Source: Mesocentrotus franciscanus (taxonomy: Eukaryota > Echinodermata > Echinoidea > Camarodonta > Strongylocentrotidae). Taken from it: DNA of 64,000 bases. Made by a program: the position numbers and the translations under genes. The notes below the pieces were generated by a model that was not told the origin of the DNA, made no database searches, and saw nothing but the letters and a program-made list of their open reading frames with translations. The stretch is taken from positions 27,112,873 to 27,176,872 of the forward strand of contig CP137680.1 of NCBI GenBank assembly GCA_037976565.1, written 5' to 3'. Below, piece after piece: positions 40,414 through 50,494 of the stretch. Numbering within the stretch: the first letter of the stretch is position 1; the number at the start of each line of letters is the position of its first letter.

Positions 40414-40788
40414 TCACTTGATGGAGTCTCGTAACTTTTGTTTGAAATTTTCTAGCAGCTCGCTTTTGAACTTTTTTGAGTTTATTCGTTTCTTCCTGAT
40501 ACCGAGAACAGACCACACAGAGGAACAATAATCAAAGTGAGGAAATACGAGCGCATTATGCAGCAACTTTAAAGATGTTATTGGTAAATAGTCCTTAGCT
40601 CGTTTTATCACACTTATATTTCTTTGCGTTACGTTTGTTACTTTGTCAACGTGCTTGGACCAATTCAATTCTTCATCAATTAATATACCAAGACATTTGA
40701 CGGCGTGAACTCTTTTCAGTACCTTTCCATTTATAAAAACGGTGAAGGTTGTTATTTTGTTTAAATTTGCACGCGAAGCTATGACCAC
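40414..40788 (-). pseudogene. LINE reverse transcriptase C-terminal fragment
   Basis: About 124 residues with KCLGILIDEELNWSKHVDKV and FPHFDYCSSVWS, the thumb-side motifs common to CR1/Jockey-like LINEs, ending near the ORF's natural C terminus. The catalytic RT palm is missing. Homology may extend a little upstream, to about 40830. Confidence 0.7.
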
Positions 40789-41057
40789 GACGCATGTTTT
40801 TCTGTGTTTGGTGCAAGGCGGTACTATGACACTGTAACGAACATTTGAACGAGCGTTTCTTTCATAGATATTCTGTAGTTTCTGTTCTTTGATTCTTTAG
40901 GTCTACACATATATCAGTTTATGTACGAGAGCGCTCTATTTACATTTTTAAAGTGTTTACAAATAAACTGTAAACAAAACAACTTACATTTGGTGCTTTT
41001 TAAATCCTGAAGTTGTTACACAATTTTCTTCGGTTTCTGGGAAATATTGCTACCTAA

Positions 41058-41063
41058 TTTATT
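41058..41063 (-). terminator. poly(A) signal AATAAA for the 41145-42506 gene
   Basis: AATAAA on the minus strand about 80 bases past the stop codon. Confidence 0.45.
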
Positions 41064-41144
41064 TAGTGCGAAAGTCGCAATAATGTTTTAATACAATTTT
41101 GTGCCCTCCCCCCTCCCCGAAAAAAAAGAAAATCGTTGGAAGAG

Positions 41145-42506
41145 TTAATCACATTCCACACATCCCATATCTTCGTAATCTATGTCATCAGGTTCACCAC
41201 CCATGTAAATATAACCATCGTTGTACGTCAAAATTTCCCTGGTTGCTCCATCATCATCCTGGCCATCTGTGATTGGTATTTGTCGAGGAACCGAGTAATT
41301 CAGCTCTGCTTTATCAACCTTACTGCTCCCACTGCTTACCACCGCTCCTGCTGATGATGTGCTCGGCTTCGGACTTTTGTTCTCTTGGCTTAAAGAACTT
41401 ATCATGTCGTGCATGCCACGTAGAGTTGACTTCACCTTGTACAGGCAGCAATAGATTGTACACACCAAACCGATGATGACAAGCAGGAGGATTCCCAGGA
41501 TGCCCTCCATCACTGCACGTTCCACAGTGACGTCATACTCATCGTCGTCATGGTCGTTTCTATGGTCGTAAACTTTGATTCTCGCAAAGCCAATGGCGTC
41601 GATGATCGAGGACGAACTTCCACTCGATACCGTACACTCAATTATCCTGTTTCCGTCTTCCTCTCCAACCTCCTGCAAAAGAAGGCTTCGCCCACCGTCC
41701 CGTGTCCAGGATCGTGATGCGATGTCAATCGATCCGTTTTTACTGTCCAGCAGTCTCCACTTGAAGATTGGATTCTCGATGTCGTGCTTGACATCGCATG
41801 CGAAGACAGCATTGTCGACGCTGAAATAACTCTTCACATCAATGTAAAGTGGGAACAAACACGTAAGAGGTTCGTTTCTTTCTGGAAATGTTAGCTTACA
41901 GGATGACACTTGACGGGTCAAGAGCTTATAAACAGTTACGATGTGGCGTTTGCTCTTGACACGAGATGCGACTGTACCGACCTCATCTCCTACCCATTCC
42001 AGATCACCCGTCACACCATGAGGTGCATTCCACTCACACCTCAATGTTGGTATGATGTTAAAGATCCCATCAACTGAAAGGGATGGTGAAATTTGACACT
42101 TTGGTGATGGAACCTCGAGAACTGATACATTAAATGTTTGGATGACAACATCGTCTTCATCTTTGCAATGGAACGAGACGTTTGATGTAGCTGTGATCAT
42201 TAATGATGAGCTGGATGCATTTCCTTGAACTATATAATCTTCATTTCGAGTATTAGGATGTACTTTACAGTCAAATCCTCTGCATACTGCGATTTCCGTT
42301 GCATCATCATCATCATTATCATATCTCCACCAAGTTACATTTCCGATTTGTTCAGCATTAGGACAAGCTAAACTGACATTGCTACCATTGATTATTTCAA
42401 AATTCTGCCAACTATTCTCAATCGATATGTTACCATGGTTATGGGCAAATGATAGTTGACATAAGCTCGAAGCAAAAAGACTAGATACCAGAAAGAGCAG
42501 CGCCAT
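41145..42506 (-). CDS. divergent single-exon Ig-family receptor with YxxM tail
   Basis: An intact 453-residue frame. Signal peptide about 1-21. Domain 1 has C48, W59-W60 and C114 plus an extra C75/C80 pair. Domain 2 has four Cys (137, 157, 203, 216). Domain 3 has C237, W250 and C291 with RSWTRDGGRSLLLQEV. An acidic DHDDDEYD stalk precedes the membrane segment at about 333-355. The tail has Y404 (LNYSV), Y428, Y432 in YIYM and Y444 in YEDM, the last two being YxxM sites that can recruit PI3-kinase p85 when phosphorylated. Cysteine layout and the GGRSLL signature place it in the same family as the 7804-9153 and 27862-29420 receptors, though overall identity is low. A TATA box and a poly(A) signal sit at sensible distances. 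Probably a live gene; ligand unknown. Confidence 0.85.
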   Translation of the reverse strand: MALLFLVSSLFASSLCQLSFAHNHGNISIENSWQNFEIINGSNVSLACPNAEQIGNVTWWRYDNDDDDATEIAVCRGFDCKVHPNTRNEDYIVQGNASSSSLMITATSNVSFHCKDEDDVVIQTFNVSVLEVPSPKCQISPSLSVDGIFNIIPTLRCEWNAPHGVTGDLEWVGDEVGTVASRVKSKRHIVTVYKLLTRQVSSCKLTFPERNEPLTCLFPLYIDVKSYFSVDNAVFACDVKHDIENPIFKWRLLDSKNGSIDIASRSWTRDGGRSLLLQEVGEEDGNRIIECTVSSGSSSSIIDAIGFARIKVYDHRNDHDDDEYDVTVERAVMEGILGILLLVIIGLVCTIYCCLYKVKSTLRGMHDMISSLSQENKSPKPSTSSAGAVVSSGSSKVDKAELNYSVPRQIPITDGQDDDGATREILTYNDGYIYMGGEPDDIDYEDMGCVECD

Positions 42507-42653
42507 ATTTGGAAAGAATTAAATAGTCCAATTATGTTGCTTTTGCGACTTGGAGACTTTAGAGATTTTATTCCTGTAACACACCCTCGCCGTTTACGAC
42601 AGAAATGACAGAGAGAAAGTTGTCTCATATCATAATTCGTATTCTATGATCTC

Positions 42654-42661
42654 TATTTATA
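42654..42661 (-). promoter_or_regulatory. TATA box of the divergent receptor
   Basis: TATAAATA on the minus strand, about 150 bases upstream of the ATG at 42506, the same spacing as in the tandem receptors. Confidence 0.55.
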
Positions 42662-43440
42662 AATCACCTGTTGTTAACTTCTTAATAGAAAGAAGAGATA
42701 AATTGCATTTAGGGTCCTTGTATCATCATAGAACATGACTGGACAGCCTTATTAACAAATGACATACTTTATGAGGTTAATGGAAGGAAACAATGAATAA
42801 TGGAATAATTAAACAGTTCTTGTTTCAAGTCCTGACACTGGGACGATTATTAATCATACTCAAGAGTGAGTTATGATGGATTATTAATATGTGATTTACT
42901 GCAAGGAAGATTTTTCTCTCATGTTCAATATCCCAAGAGTAGTATACCATAGGCCTATTACATGTACCATGCTTCTACTGGCGGGAGAGAGAGTGAGGGC
43001 TTGGGTGCTGCGGAACTAGTTATATAGGGGAGACCAAGTCTACTTCTTACCAAAAATCGATTGATGACGTACATTATTCAAACACAATGATAAAATCCAT
43101 AAATTTTTATCCTGAGATAAACTTTGAAATTTACTTTCTCTTACAAGAGATTCTGGGTTAAGTTTTTTTTCCTCTAGAATAATGCGTTTGTTGTTATATG
43201 TAAGACAGTGTACGTCGATTACAAATAACATATTTTCATTCCTGTCTGTTTAAGATTATGTTGATCTATTTGTGAATTCTTGTGCAAGTTATCATTGAAA
43301 AGAGTGTGTCTATGCATTAGGTGAGTGTATCTTCAAACACTGGCTCCTTTGTTCTGTGCTGTTTATTTATGGATCTGTGATCTCAGTCTCTTACTCCTCT
43401 TTTTCCTCTCCAAATTAAAAAATATATATATATGTATATA
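42662..43440. other. intergenic, no gene seen
   Basis: AT-rich, ending in a TA microsatellite (43420-43442) at the edge of the Penelope-like element. Confidence 0.6.
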
Positions 43441-43443
43441 TAT

Positions 43444-43599
43444 AAAAGTGCGAGAATTCTCAACTCTGACATGACAACGGGTGTTCCAGAATATGTAGGC
43501 GTGAAGAAAAAATGGTCTAGGAACGTGAGACGTAGCTGTACTTTACAATTTTATTACGAGCTTTCGGCTTGTGAGGCCTTCTTCAGGTTCTGAAGTGCA
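43444..43599 (-). repeat. pLTR, left copy
   Basis: Direct repeat of 47182-47338; includes a hammerhead-like core on the minus strand. Confidence 0.8.
43558..43587 (-). ncRNA. hammerhead-ribozyme-like motif, left pLTR
   Basis: The minus strand reads CCTGAAGAAGGCC, a CUCACAA loop, then GCCGAAAGCTC. It fits the CUGANGA and GAAA boxes around a GGC/GCC stem II, then AGCU giving a two-pair stem III and a C at the cleavage position. An extra A lies at the base of stem II. Penelope-like elements are known to carry minimal hammerheads here. Activity is not shown. Confidence 0.5.
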
Positions 43600-44066
43600 A
43601 ACACATACAGAAACAAATACATTGTATGAACAGATAGATATACATGGCATAAAAACTTAATATCACTCAATCATATAGTCAAGCATCATGAACATAGCAA
43701 AAATTAGTACGAGAAATACTTCGGAATAAACTTAGAAATAATTATGCAATTTCAAAGTGTTTACCTTGCTTGTGTGTTGGGCTGTCGTGTGTGTTTATTC
43801 AGTTGATGTGATGTATGTGTACGAGTAATAAGGGAAGTGCGGTCAAGTGTGGATTACTGACCTGTGACACGGATGTTACTGATCTATGACACCGCCGGTG
43901 TCATGACCTGTGTCTAGGGAGGGAGAGGGAGGGGATAGAAGGCTTCATTCAAATGCATTGGAGTGTACGCAGTCCGATTGGCCCTACATTGTATAACAAA
44001 TGCAAGGATAAAACGTGAGAATCAAAGACTAACAATAAAATAAAATAAAATAAAATAAAGATCAAA

Positions 44067-44591
44067 TTAAGATCGAATACACTGCGTTGAGGCAGTTTTT
44101 TTTAAATAATGTGAACAAAAGTGCATCTGATATGTCGGTGTGTTAATTGCCTTATTGATCAGCATTGATCCCATCTGGGTGTAGGGTTTTAAGTTTTGAT
44201 ATCCAAAAGATTCTCTGTGGAGGATTGTGTGGCGTGATTTGTTGTGGATTAATTCGATTCCGGTGATTTGAACATTGTCTAGTGAGTGGGATGGAAGGTT
44301 GAAGTGTACTGTGTATGGTAGTATTTTGTGTTGTGTTGCCGAGTGGAAGTTCTTTATTTCGGATCGTGTGTTGTTGAAGCGTGTGTATAGTGTAGTTTCT
44401 GTTTTGCCAACATATTGTTTGTTGCATTGAGTGCAGGTGATGAGATATATCACCCAACTGGATTTGCATGTGATGTGTGAGGTTATGGGGTATTCTTGGT
44501 TAGTTACTGTGCTTCTGAAATTGGAAGTGTTTGTTATGTGTTTGTGGATAATGCATCTTTGAGATGGGCATTTGGAAAATCCATTGGGCAT
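44067..44591 (-). pseudogene. Penelope-like GIY-YIG endonuclease region
   Basis: VIYLITCTQCNKQYVGKTE holds the GIY-equivalent (VIY, residues 47-49), a CxxC (53-56) and QYVG (59-62). The catalytic Arg equivalent is R71 in YTRF. This domain nicks target DNA in the family. The open part is 174 residues, cut off from the RT by frame changes near 44600-44710. Confidence 0.8.
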
Positions 44592-44709
44592 GGGGGTCCC
44601 GTGTTCGTTTTCGTTTTGGAGGGGGAATGGGTGTCCCGCTTTTACGAGTAGGTCCCGTAGTGTGCGCCCTCGTCTGTACGAAGTTGTTGGCTGTTTAAGA
44701 AAGACGGCT

Positions 44710-46089
44710 TTAGTTGTATTTCCTTGTTGTAGGAGGGGAAGTGTTTTTCATTATGCCTGGGATCTTGGCAGTGGCGGGGGAGAAGGGTACCGTACAGAAG
44801 ACGGTGTCCTTGTGCTTTTCAGAGCGTGGTTTGTATTCAAGTAGTTCCTCTCTGGGCTTTTCTTTAGCTCTTTGTATTTGTTGTCTAACCATGTCTGGTC
44901 GGTAATTTCGGTCTTCAAAGTTCTGTTGTAGCTGTGTGAGGTGGTGATCTTCACGATCAGGTTTTGAGCAGATTCTTCGAATTCGTAGTGCTTGGCTGTA
45001 TGGTATGCTTTTGAGGGAGTGGCTAGGGTGGCAGGAGGATGGCAGGAGGTATGTGTGTGAGTCCGTAGGTTTGGTGTATAGTTCTGTCTCTATTTGGTTA
45101 TTGGATAGTTGGAGTGAAACGTCGAGAAAGTGAGTCCTGTCATTAGATGATTCGAATGTGAATTTGATAGTTGGGTGTATATTGTTCATTTTTTCTTGCA
45201 GTTTCGATAATGTTCTGGGTGAGCCTGTCCAAAGAAAAAAGATGTCGTCTATGTACCGTTTCCATGAGTTTGCCAGGGTGGGTGGTTGTGTTGTGTTGAG
45301 TATTTGTTTCTCTAGGCGGCCCATGAATATATTTGCGTAGGTGGGGGCAACCGGTGTACCCATTGCTGTTCCTCAATTTGCAAATAATGTTTTCCATTGA
45401 ACTGAAAATTATTCAGTTTAAGGATGAGTTCAAGTAATCGTATTAATTGATCTGTAGGTGGGTTCTGTTCCTTTCTAGTATTGAGGGCTTCCCGACAGGC
45501 TTCAATGCCTTCTCCGTGTGGTATATTTGTGTACAGAGAAGACACGTCTGCTGTTGCCAGTATGGTTCTAGGGGAGAGGGGGTAAGAGTCTTTGTTTATT
45601 GCTTGAATGTGGTTTAGAAAGTGTGTGGTGTCTTTTATGTGGGAGGGCAATTTTTCGGTGAGGGGGCGTAGGTAGAAGTCCAGGTATTTGGAGATCTGTA
45701 CTGTGGGACACGAGCAGCCTGAAACAATTGGTAGGCCTGGATTGTTTTGTTTGTGGATTTTTGGAAGAAAGTAGAGGTTGGGGCAGACAATAGTCTTGGG
45801 TATCAGACCTTTCTGTGTCTGTAGGTCTATGTCTAGTTCTTTTAGTACCTTTTGAACTTTGTCAAGATGGGATAGAGTGGGGTCCCGTGCAAGTTCTTTG
45901 TAAGTGCTTTCGTCTGATAATTGTCGTGCCCCTTCTGATATGTAGTTTTCTAGACATAATAACTACTGATGATCCCTTGTCTGCCGGTTTTATGACAATA
46001 TCAGTGTTTGATTTCAATTTTTGAGGGCTTGTCTTTCTACTTTTGATAGGTTGTCTCGGCGTTTTGTTGTGTTGTAGGTATCTGTACAT
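44710..46089 (-). pseudogene. Penelope-like reverse transcriptase, broken
   Basis: Recognisable blocks: DIVIKPADKGSSVVI (near 45990), ADVSSLYTNIPHGEGI (near 45545), MGTPVAPTYANIFMGRLE (45363 down) and the catalytic YIDDIFFLW (residues 37-45 of that frame). Frame changes near 45930, 45660-45860 and 45370 prevent a product. Confidence 0.85.
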
Positions 46090-46093
46090 GCGG

Positions 46094-47212
46094 TTACGTC
46101 TGTCTGTACGTTTTCAAGAAATATCTGTAGATATGGATCATGGACTTTCGGGGTCCATGTGTTTTTCTGTTTAATGATAGGTGGCTGTGTGTTCTTGTCT
46201 TCCTGAGTTGCAGTTTGGCTCGGGTGGGCGTTGGGTTATCACTCGTTTGTGATTTGCCTGCAAAGTGGAGTTTAAGTTTCATTTGCCTTTCAAATGCTCC
46301 TAAGTTTCTTTTGATTTCTAGCGGGTCTACCTGGGGTGGTGTGGGGCAGAATTTCAGTCCTTTCTGTAGTAGGCTTGTTTCTGCTTCTGACAGAGGATAA
46401 TTAGATAAGTTAATTACCGATACTTTGGTGTCTTTTTGAGCTTGGTTTTGTTCCATTTCTGGAGTTACATGTGCGTTGTTATTGTTTATATCTTGAATGT
46501 GTGATCTCCGTTTTCTATATTGTTTTTTCCTTAATCGTCTGCATTGGTTTCTCTTGTTTGGTACATTCGGCGGTTTGCCGTTGTTTAAGTGGGGAATGTT
46601 ACATATACGTTTCTTAATCTCTCTACAGTTCATTATATCCCTTTTCAGCTTTCCTTCTTTCATCTGGATGAGTTTTCTTTCAGTCCCTTTGCAGTCTTGG
46701 TTGATTTCATTGATTGTCACGTGGTAGCCCATGTCTGTGCTCAGGTCGTGTACTTCCTTTCTAAGCTCCTCTCTGTGCGTCAGTAGTTCTTCAGTTCTGT
46801 GTTCTAAAGCTTCGATTGTGATGTCCCGTAGTTGGCGCGAGGCGTTCCACAATGCCATTGTCCACTCGTTGTCAGTTGATTCATCTATGACAAAGCTGGA
46901 TGACTTCTTGATTAGTAGACCTTTTGGGACGATGTCTAAATCTTTGTATAGGTTCAGGTATTTGGCGTGGAGTCGATATCGGTCAAGTTTAGTGATGCAT
47001 TTCCGTAATTGGCGAATCGTAGTCGTGCTTTGTTCGTCATTGATGGTGGCCATAATCTTTGATACTATAGTTGCTCTGGTATTTGTTGTTGTTGTTGTTG
47101 TAGTAAAGCAGCCGTCCCGACCGTCGTCGTGGATCCGTAGGGCAAGTGTTGCCGAAGGATACAAGTTGAGGTAGAGGACATATAAAAGTGCGAGAATTCT
47201 CAACTCTGACAT
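46094..47212 (-). CDS. Penelope-like element N-terminal region, open frame
   Basis: 372 residues, Lys/Arg-rich with possible coiled coils (HRTEELLTHREELRKEVHDL). The first codons lie within the right pLTR. It should continue into the RT but is cut off from it by a stop near 46094. Function within the element is not established. Confidence 0.6.
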   Translation of the reverse strand: MSELRILALLYVLYLNLYPSATLALRIHDDGRDGCFTTTTTTTNTRATIVSKIMATINDEQSTTTIRQLRKCITKLDRYRLHAKYLNLYKDLDIVPKGLLIKKSSSFVIDESTDNEWTMALWNASRQLRDITIEALEHRTEELLTHREELRKEVHDLSTDMGYHVTINEINQDCKGTERKLIQMKEGKLKRDIMNCREIKKRICNIPHLNNGKPPNVPNKRNQCRRLRKKQYRKRRSHIQDINNNNAHVTPEMEQNQAQKDTKVSVINLSNYPLSEAETSLLQKGLKFCPTPPQVDPLEIKRNLGAFERQMKLKLHFAGKSQTSDNPTPTRAKLQLRKTRTHSHLSLNRKTHGPRKSMIHIYRYFLKTYRQT

Positions 47213-47338
47213 GACAACGGGTGTTCCAGAATATGTAGGCGTGAAGAAAAAATGGTCTAGGAACGTGAGACGTAGCTGTACTTTACAATTTTATTACGAG
47301 CTTTCGGCTTGTGAGGCCTTCTTCAGGTTCTGAAGTGC
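47182..47338 (-). repeat. pLTR, right copy
   Basis: Near-identical to 43444-43599, at the 5' side of the element's coding strand. Confidence 0.8.
47298..47327 (-). ncRNA. hammerhead-ribozyme-like motif, right pLTR
   Basis: Identical core to the one at 43558-43587. Confidence 0.5.
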
Positions 47339-47430
47339 AGCTGTACTTTACGTGATATTAAGTTTTTATGCCATGTATATCTATCTGTTCATACAATGTA
47401 TTTGTTTCTGTATGTGTTTGCACTTCAGAA

Positions 47431-47460
47431 CCTGAAGAAGGCCTCACAAGCCGAAAGCTC
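47431..47460 (+). ncRNA. hammerhead-ribozyme-like motif, inverted terminal copy
   Basis: Same core on the plus strand within the inverted third repeat. Confidence 0.45.
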
Positions 47461-47525
47461 GTAATAAAATTGTAAAGTACAGCTACGTCTCACGTTCCTG
47501 GACCATTTTTTCTTCACGCCTATGT

Positions 47526-48450
47526 ATATATATATATATATGTAAAAATATCGTTAACAATTGCAAAGAACATGATCCACAGATTGATCATACAAACATT
47601 TATGAAAGTGAAAGGAGTAAAAACTCTTAACGAATAATCGCCGATAGTATACTTAACAACTAAAACAACAACATATGTGTGCGAGTAGGTGTAAAGGTTT
47701 GAATACGGCTGGTATGGGGTATGTTGTTATACTGTCACAATTTACTCCAACGCTGTTTTTTATTTGATTGTTTTTGTAATGAATAAATACTTGTGGATTA
47801 AAATCTTCCCCCTTGCCACAAAAACTCAAGAAAGCACACAATTCACACTTTTGGTACAATATGAAAGGATCGAACTGATGAAAGAATTTTTTGTTACACA
47901 AAGAGTTTCTATCGCTTCAAACCAAACGATGAAATGATAATTATTTGAAGATCTTGAGGTTTGAAATTCAGCATTGATGATGATGATAATAATAATAACA
48001 ATGACAATTATGATGATGATGATGATAATATCAATAATAATAATAATAACTTAATTTCATTTAATTTATTTATTTATTTAAGCACGGAGGCCTACGTCAG
48101 CCCCTGGACTGTTCTTCCGTAGGGCCGTACAACATAGTAGTGATTTTTTTTAAAATATACCAAAATAAATACAACATACACTAAAAAATACATATGAAAT
48201 ATTTAAAGGGTACGGGGATTACTCATCTATGGTAACAATAATGATAATAATAATAATAATAATGATGGAGATGATGATGATGATGATGATACAAATAATA
48301 ATAATGATGATAATAATGATAATATCAATAATAAAAATAATAGCAATAAAAATGTTAAATATAATCAATGCGGATGTAGTATCGAAAATAATGTCGCTAG
48401 TGATATTCGTTTGTCTCGTAATGTGGTCAATAAGGAATCTAAAAGATCTC
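47526..48450. other. intergenic DNA with GAT/AAT microsatellites
   Basis: Microsatellites at 47975-48055 and 48230-48350. No gene seen. Confidence 0.6.
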
Positions 48451-48484
48451 GACGTTTCGTGCGCCGCTGCAATACTTCGTCAGG
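48451..48484 (-). ncRNA. orphan hammerhead-like motif of a second Penelope-type family
   Basis: The minus strand reads CCTGACGAAG..., then GCGCACGAAACGTC. CUGACGA and GAAA flank a weak stem II; ACGU forms a minimal stem III followed by C. Flanking GAGAU can pair with the upstream ATCAC apart from one mismatch. Sequence of this kind is typical of Penelope-like terminal repeats. Confidence 0.45.
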
Positions 48485-48569
48485 TGATAAAAACTAATGT
48501 AAGCAAGGGTGTTTTATACTCTACGGGAGGACCGGCGCGACGGTCAATAATTCGATCGATAATTGGAAC

Positions 48570-48800
48570 AATAACGCACAAGGCCTATTGGCCGACGCAC
48601 ACGGTGCTCGACCAATCAGCAGGCCCATGGTTCGGCTAATTATGCACAAGGCCTAATGGTCGACGCACACGGTGCTCGACCAATCAGCAGGCCGCTGGTT
48701 CGGCTCGCCTGCTGGGCGGAAGCAATAGCGAGCTCAACCAATCAATGGGTCGCTGGCTCGGCCCGTCTGCTGATTGGAATCGACCGGTGCTGGCCGGCTG
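48570..48800. promoter_or_regulatory. GC-rich duplicated segment with four CCAAT boxes
   Basis: A unit of about 75 bp (GCACAAGGCCTA.TGG.CGACGCACACGG, then CTCGACCAATCAGCAGG) occurs twice (from about 48577 and 48646). CCAATCAATGGG follows near 48738 and CTGATTGGAAT near 48770. CCAAT boxes are NF-Y sites in animals. It may be the promoter part of the same terminal repeat as the hammerhead motif. Confidence 0.4.
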
Positions 48801-49219
48801 GATGGGGAGTGTCATGGCGGCGTATCGTACGCATCCAAAATTCGGGGATATCGATCCCGTTGTCTCTGTTGAAATTATTGGGATTGAGACGGATATTGAT
48901 AGCTTCTTTTACCCTCCGTGTGTACCAATGCCGTTCCTGGGAAAGGCACTGAACCCCGTCCCAGTCTGGTTGATGCTGGGTTAGCCCGGATTCTTTTCAA
49001 TATATCCAGCAGAACAACATAATTATTACAACATAATTATGATTATCCCCAATTTTCCAATTATTGCAACTGGGGCTTATAAATGAAAGGTAACGGGAAT
49101 CAAAATGATATCATATTCAATAATAAAGATGTTGTAACAAGAGCGATATTTTCTATAAAGGAGACATTCTTTAGGAGTATACACCTCTGACAATAACAAT
49201 GCATATATTATCCCTAATA

Positions 49220-50318
49220 GTCAGGTGGCTTAGTGAAATTACCGTTACTTGCCGGATAAAAGCACCATTTTCGGTACAGGGCTTCCTTAGGACCTACTAA
49301 ACAATATTAGGCTAGGAGCCCCCGGCAAAAATATCATATAAGGGTGTGGGGCGGGGGCATCGCCTCGTAGCCCCCAATTAATTTAGAAGGTAATATAACA
49401 TCGATTTGTTGTTGTACAAATGCCATTTTTTGGTACACGGCTTCCTTAGGACCTACTGAACGATATTAGGGTAGGAGCCGACGGCAAGAATATCATATAA
49501 CGGGGTGGGGCGGGGGCGCCGCCTCGTAGCCCCGAAATAATTTAGAAGGTAATATAACATTGATTTGTTGTTGTTCGATTGCCATTTTTGGTACAGGGCT
49601 TCCTTAGGACCTACTGAACGATATTAGGGGTAAGAGCCCCCGGCAAGTATATCATATAAGGGTGTGGGCGGGGGCGTCGCCTCGTAGCCCCCAAATAATT
49701 TATAAGGTAATATAACATTGATTTGTTGTTGTAAAAATGCCATTTTTGGTACAGGGCTTCCTTGGGACCTACTGAACGATAATAGGGTAGGAGCCCCCGG
49801 CAAGAATATCATATAAGGGTGTGGGGCGGGGCCGTCGCCTCGTATCCCCCAAATAATTTATAAGGTAATATAACATTGATTTGTTGTTGTACAAATGCCA
49901 TTTTTGGTACAGGGCTTCCTTATAGAACCTACTGAACGATATGAGGGTAGGAGCCCCGACAAGAATATCATTAAAGGGTGTGGGGCGTAGTCCACAAATA
50001 ATTTAAAAGGTAATATACCATTGAGTTTTTGTTGTACAAACGCCATAGTTAGTTATGCTCCTCTCCTACTATCATTCAGCAGGTCCTAATGAAGCCATGA
50101 CCCAAAAATGGCGTTTGTACAACAAAAACTCAATGTTATATTACCTTATAAATTATTTGTGGGCTACGAGGCGACGCCCCCGCCCCACACCTCTATATAA
50201 TATTCTTGCCGGGGACTCCTAGGCCTACCATAATATCGTTCAGTAGTTCCTAACGAAGCCCTGTACCAAAAATGGTGCTTTTATCAGGCAAGTAACGGTA
50301 ATTTCACCAAGCCACCTG
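49220..50318. mobile_element. TIR element of ~158-bp tandem units, right end split off to 55648-55649
   Basis: The left end GTCAGGTGGCTTAGTG lies after TA at 49218-49219. The right arm ends GCCACCTG at 50318 and its last two bases, AC, then TA (55650-55651), lie beyond the 5.3-kb insertion. Arms of about 100 bp match inverted. The units start at GCCATTTTTGGTAC at 49422, 49581, 49739 and 49897, spaced 158-159 bp; each has GGTGTGGGGCGGGGGC. The last unit is inverted. Confidence 0.8.
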
Positions 50319-50494
50319 GGGCGTGTTTCATCAACTAAAATCGATTTCGATTTTAAAAATCGATTTTAAGGCCGAATCGATTTTAGCTTAAAATTGATAG
50401 TTGTGAGCTGTTTCATCAAATCGATTTTAAGCTAAAATAGATTTTTAGGGGTCTGTAATCAAGGCTAGCCAATTTGGGGTAAATCTACTACAGA

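Larger units (their letters stand above)
43441..47525 (-). mobile_element. Penelope-like retroelement (GIY-YIG type), degenerate
   Basis: Direct repeats of about 160 bp at 43444-43599 and 47182-47338 are nearly identical. A third, inverted copy follows at 47339-47525. This is the direct-plus-inverted pLTR layout known for Penelope-like elements. Between them, on the minus strand, lie an N-terminal region, the reverse transcriptase and a GIY-YIG endonuclease in broken frames. Both outer ends lie in TA microsatellites. Confidence 0.88.

Noticed and set aside
46731..47174. 147-codon plus-strand frame within the Penelope-like element
   Set aside because: Antisense to the element's N-terminal region and compositionally biased.
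48229..48984. Frames of 136, 98 and 79 codons around 48.2-49.0 kb
   Set aside because: The first starts in an ATG/ATA microsatellite and all cross the duplicated CCAAT segment in different frames; no protein motif.
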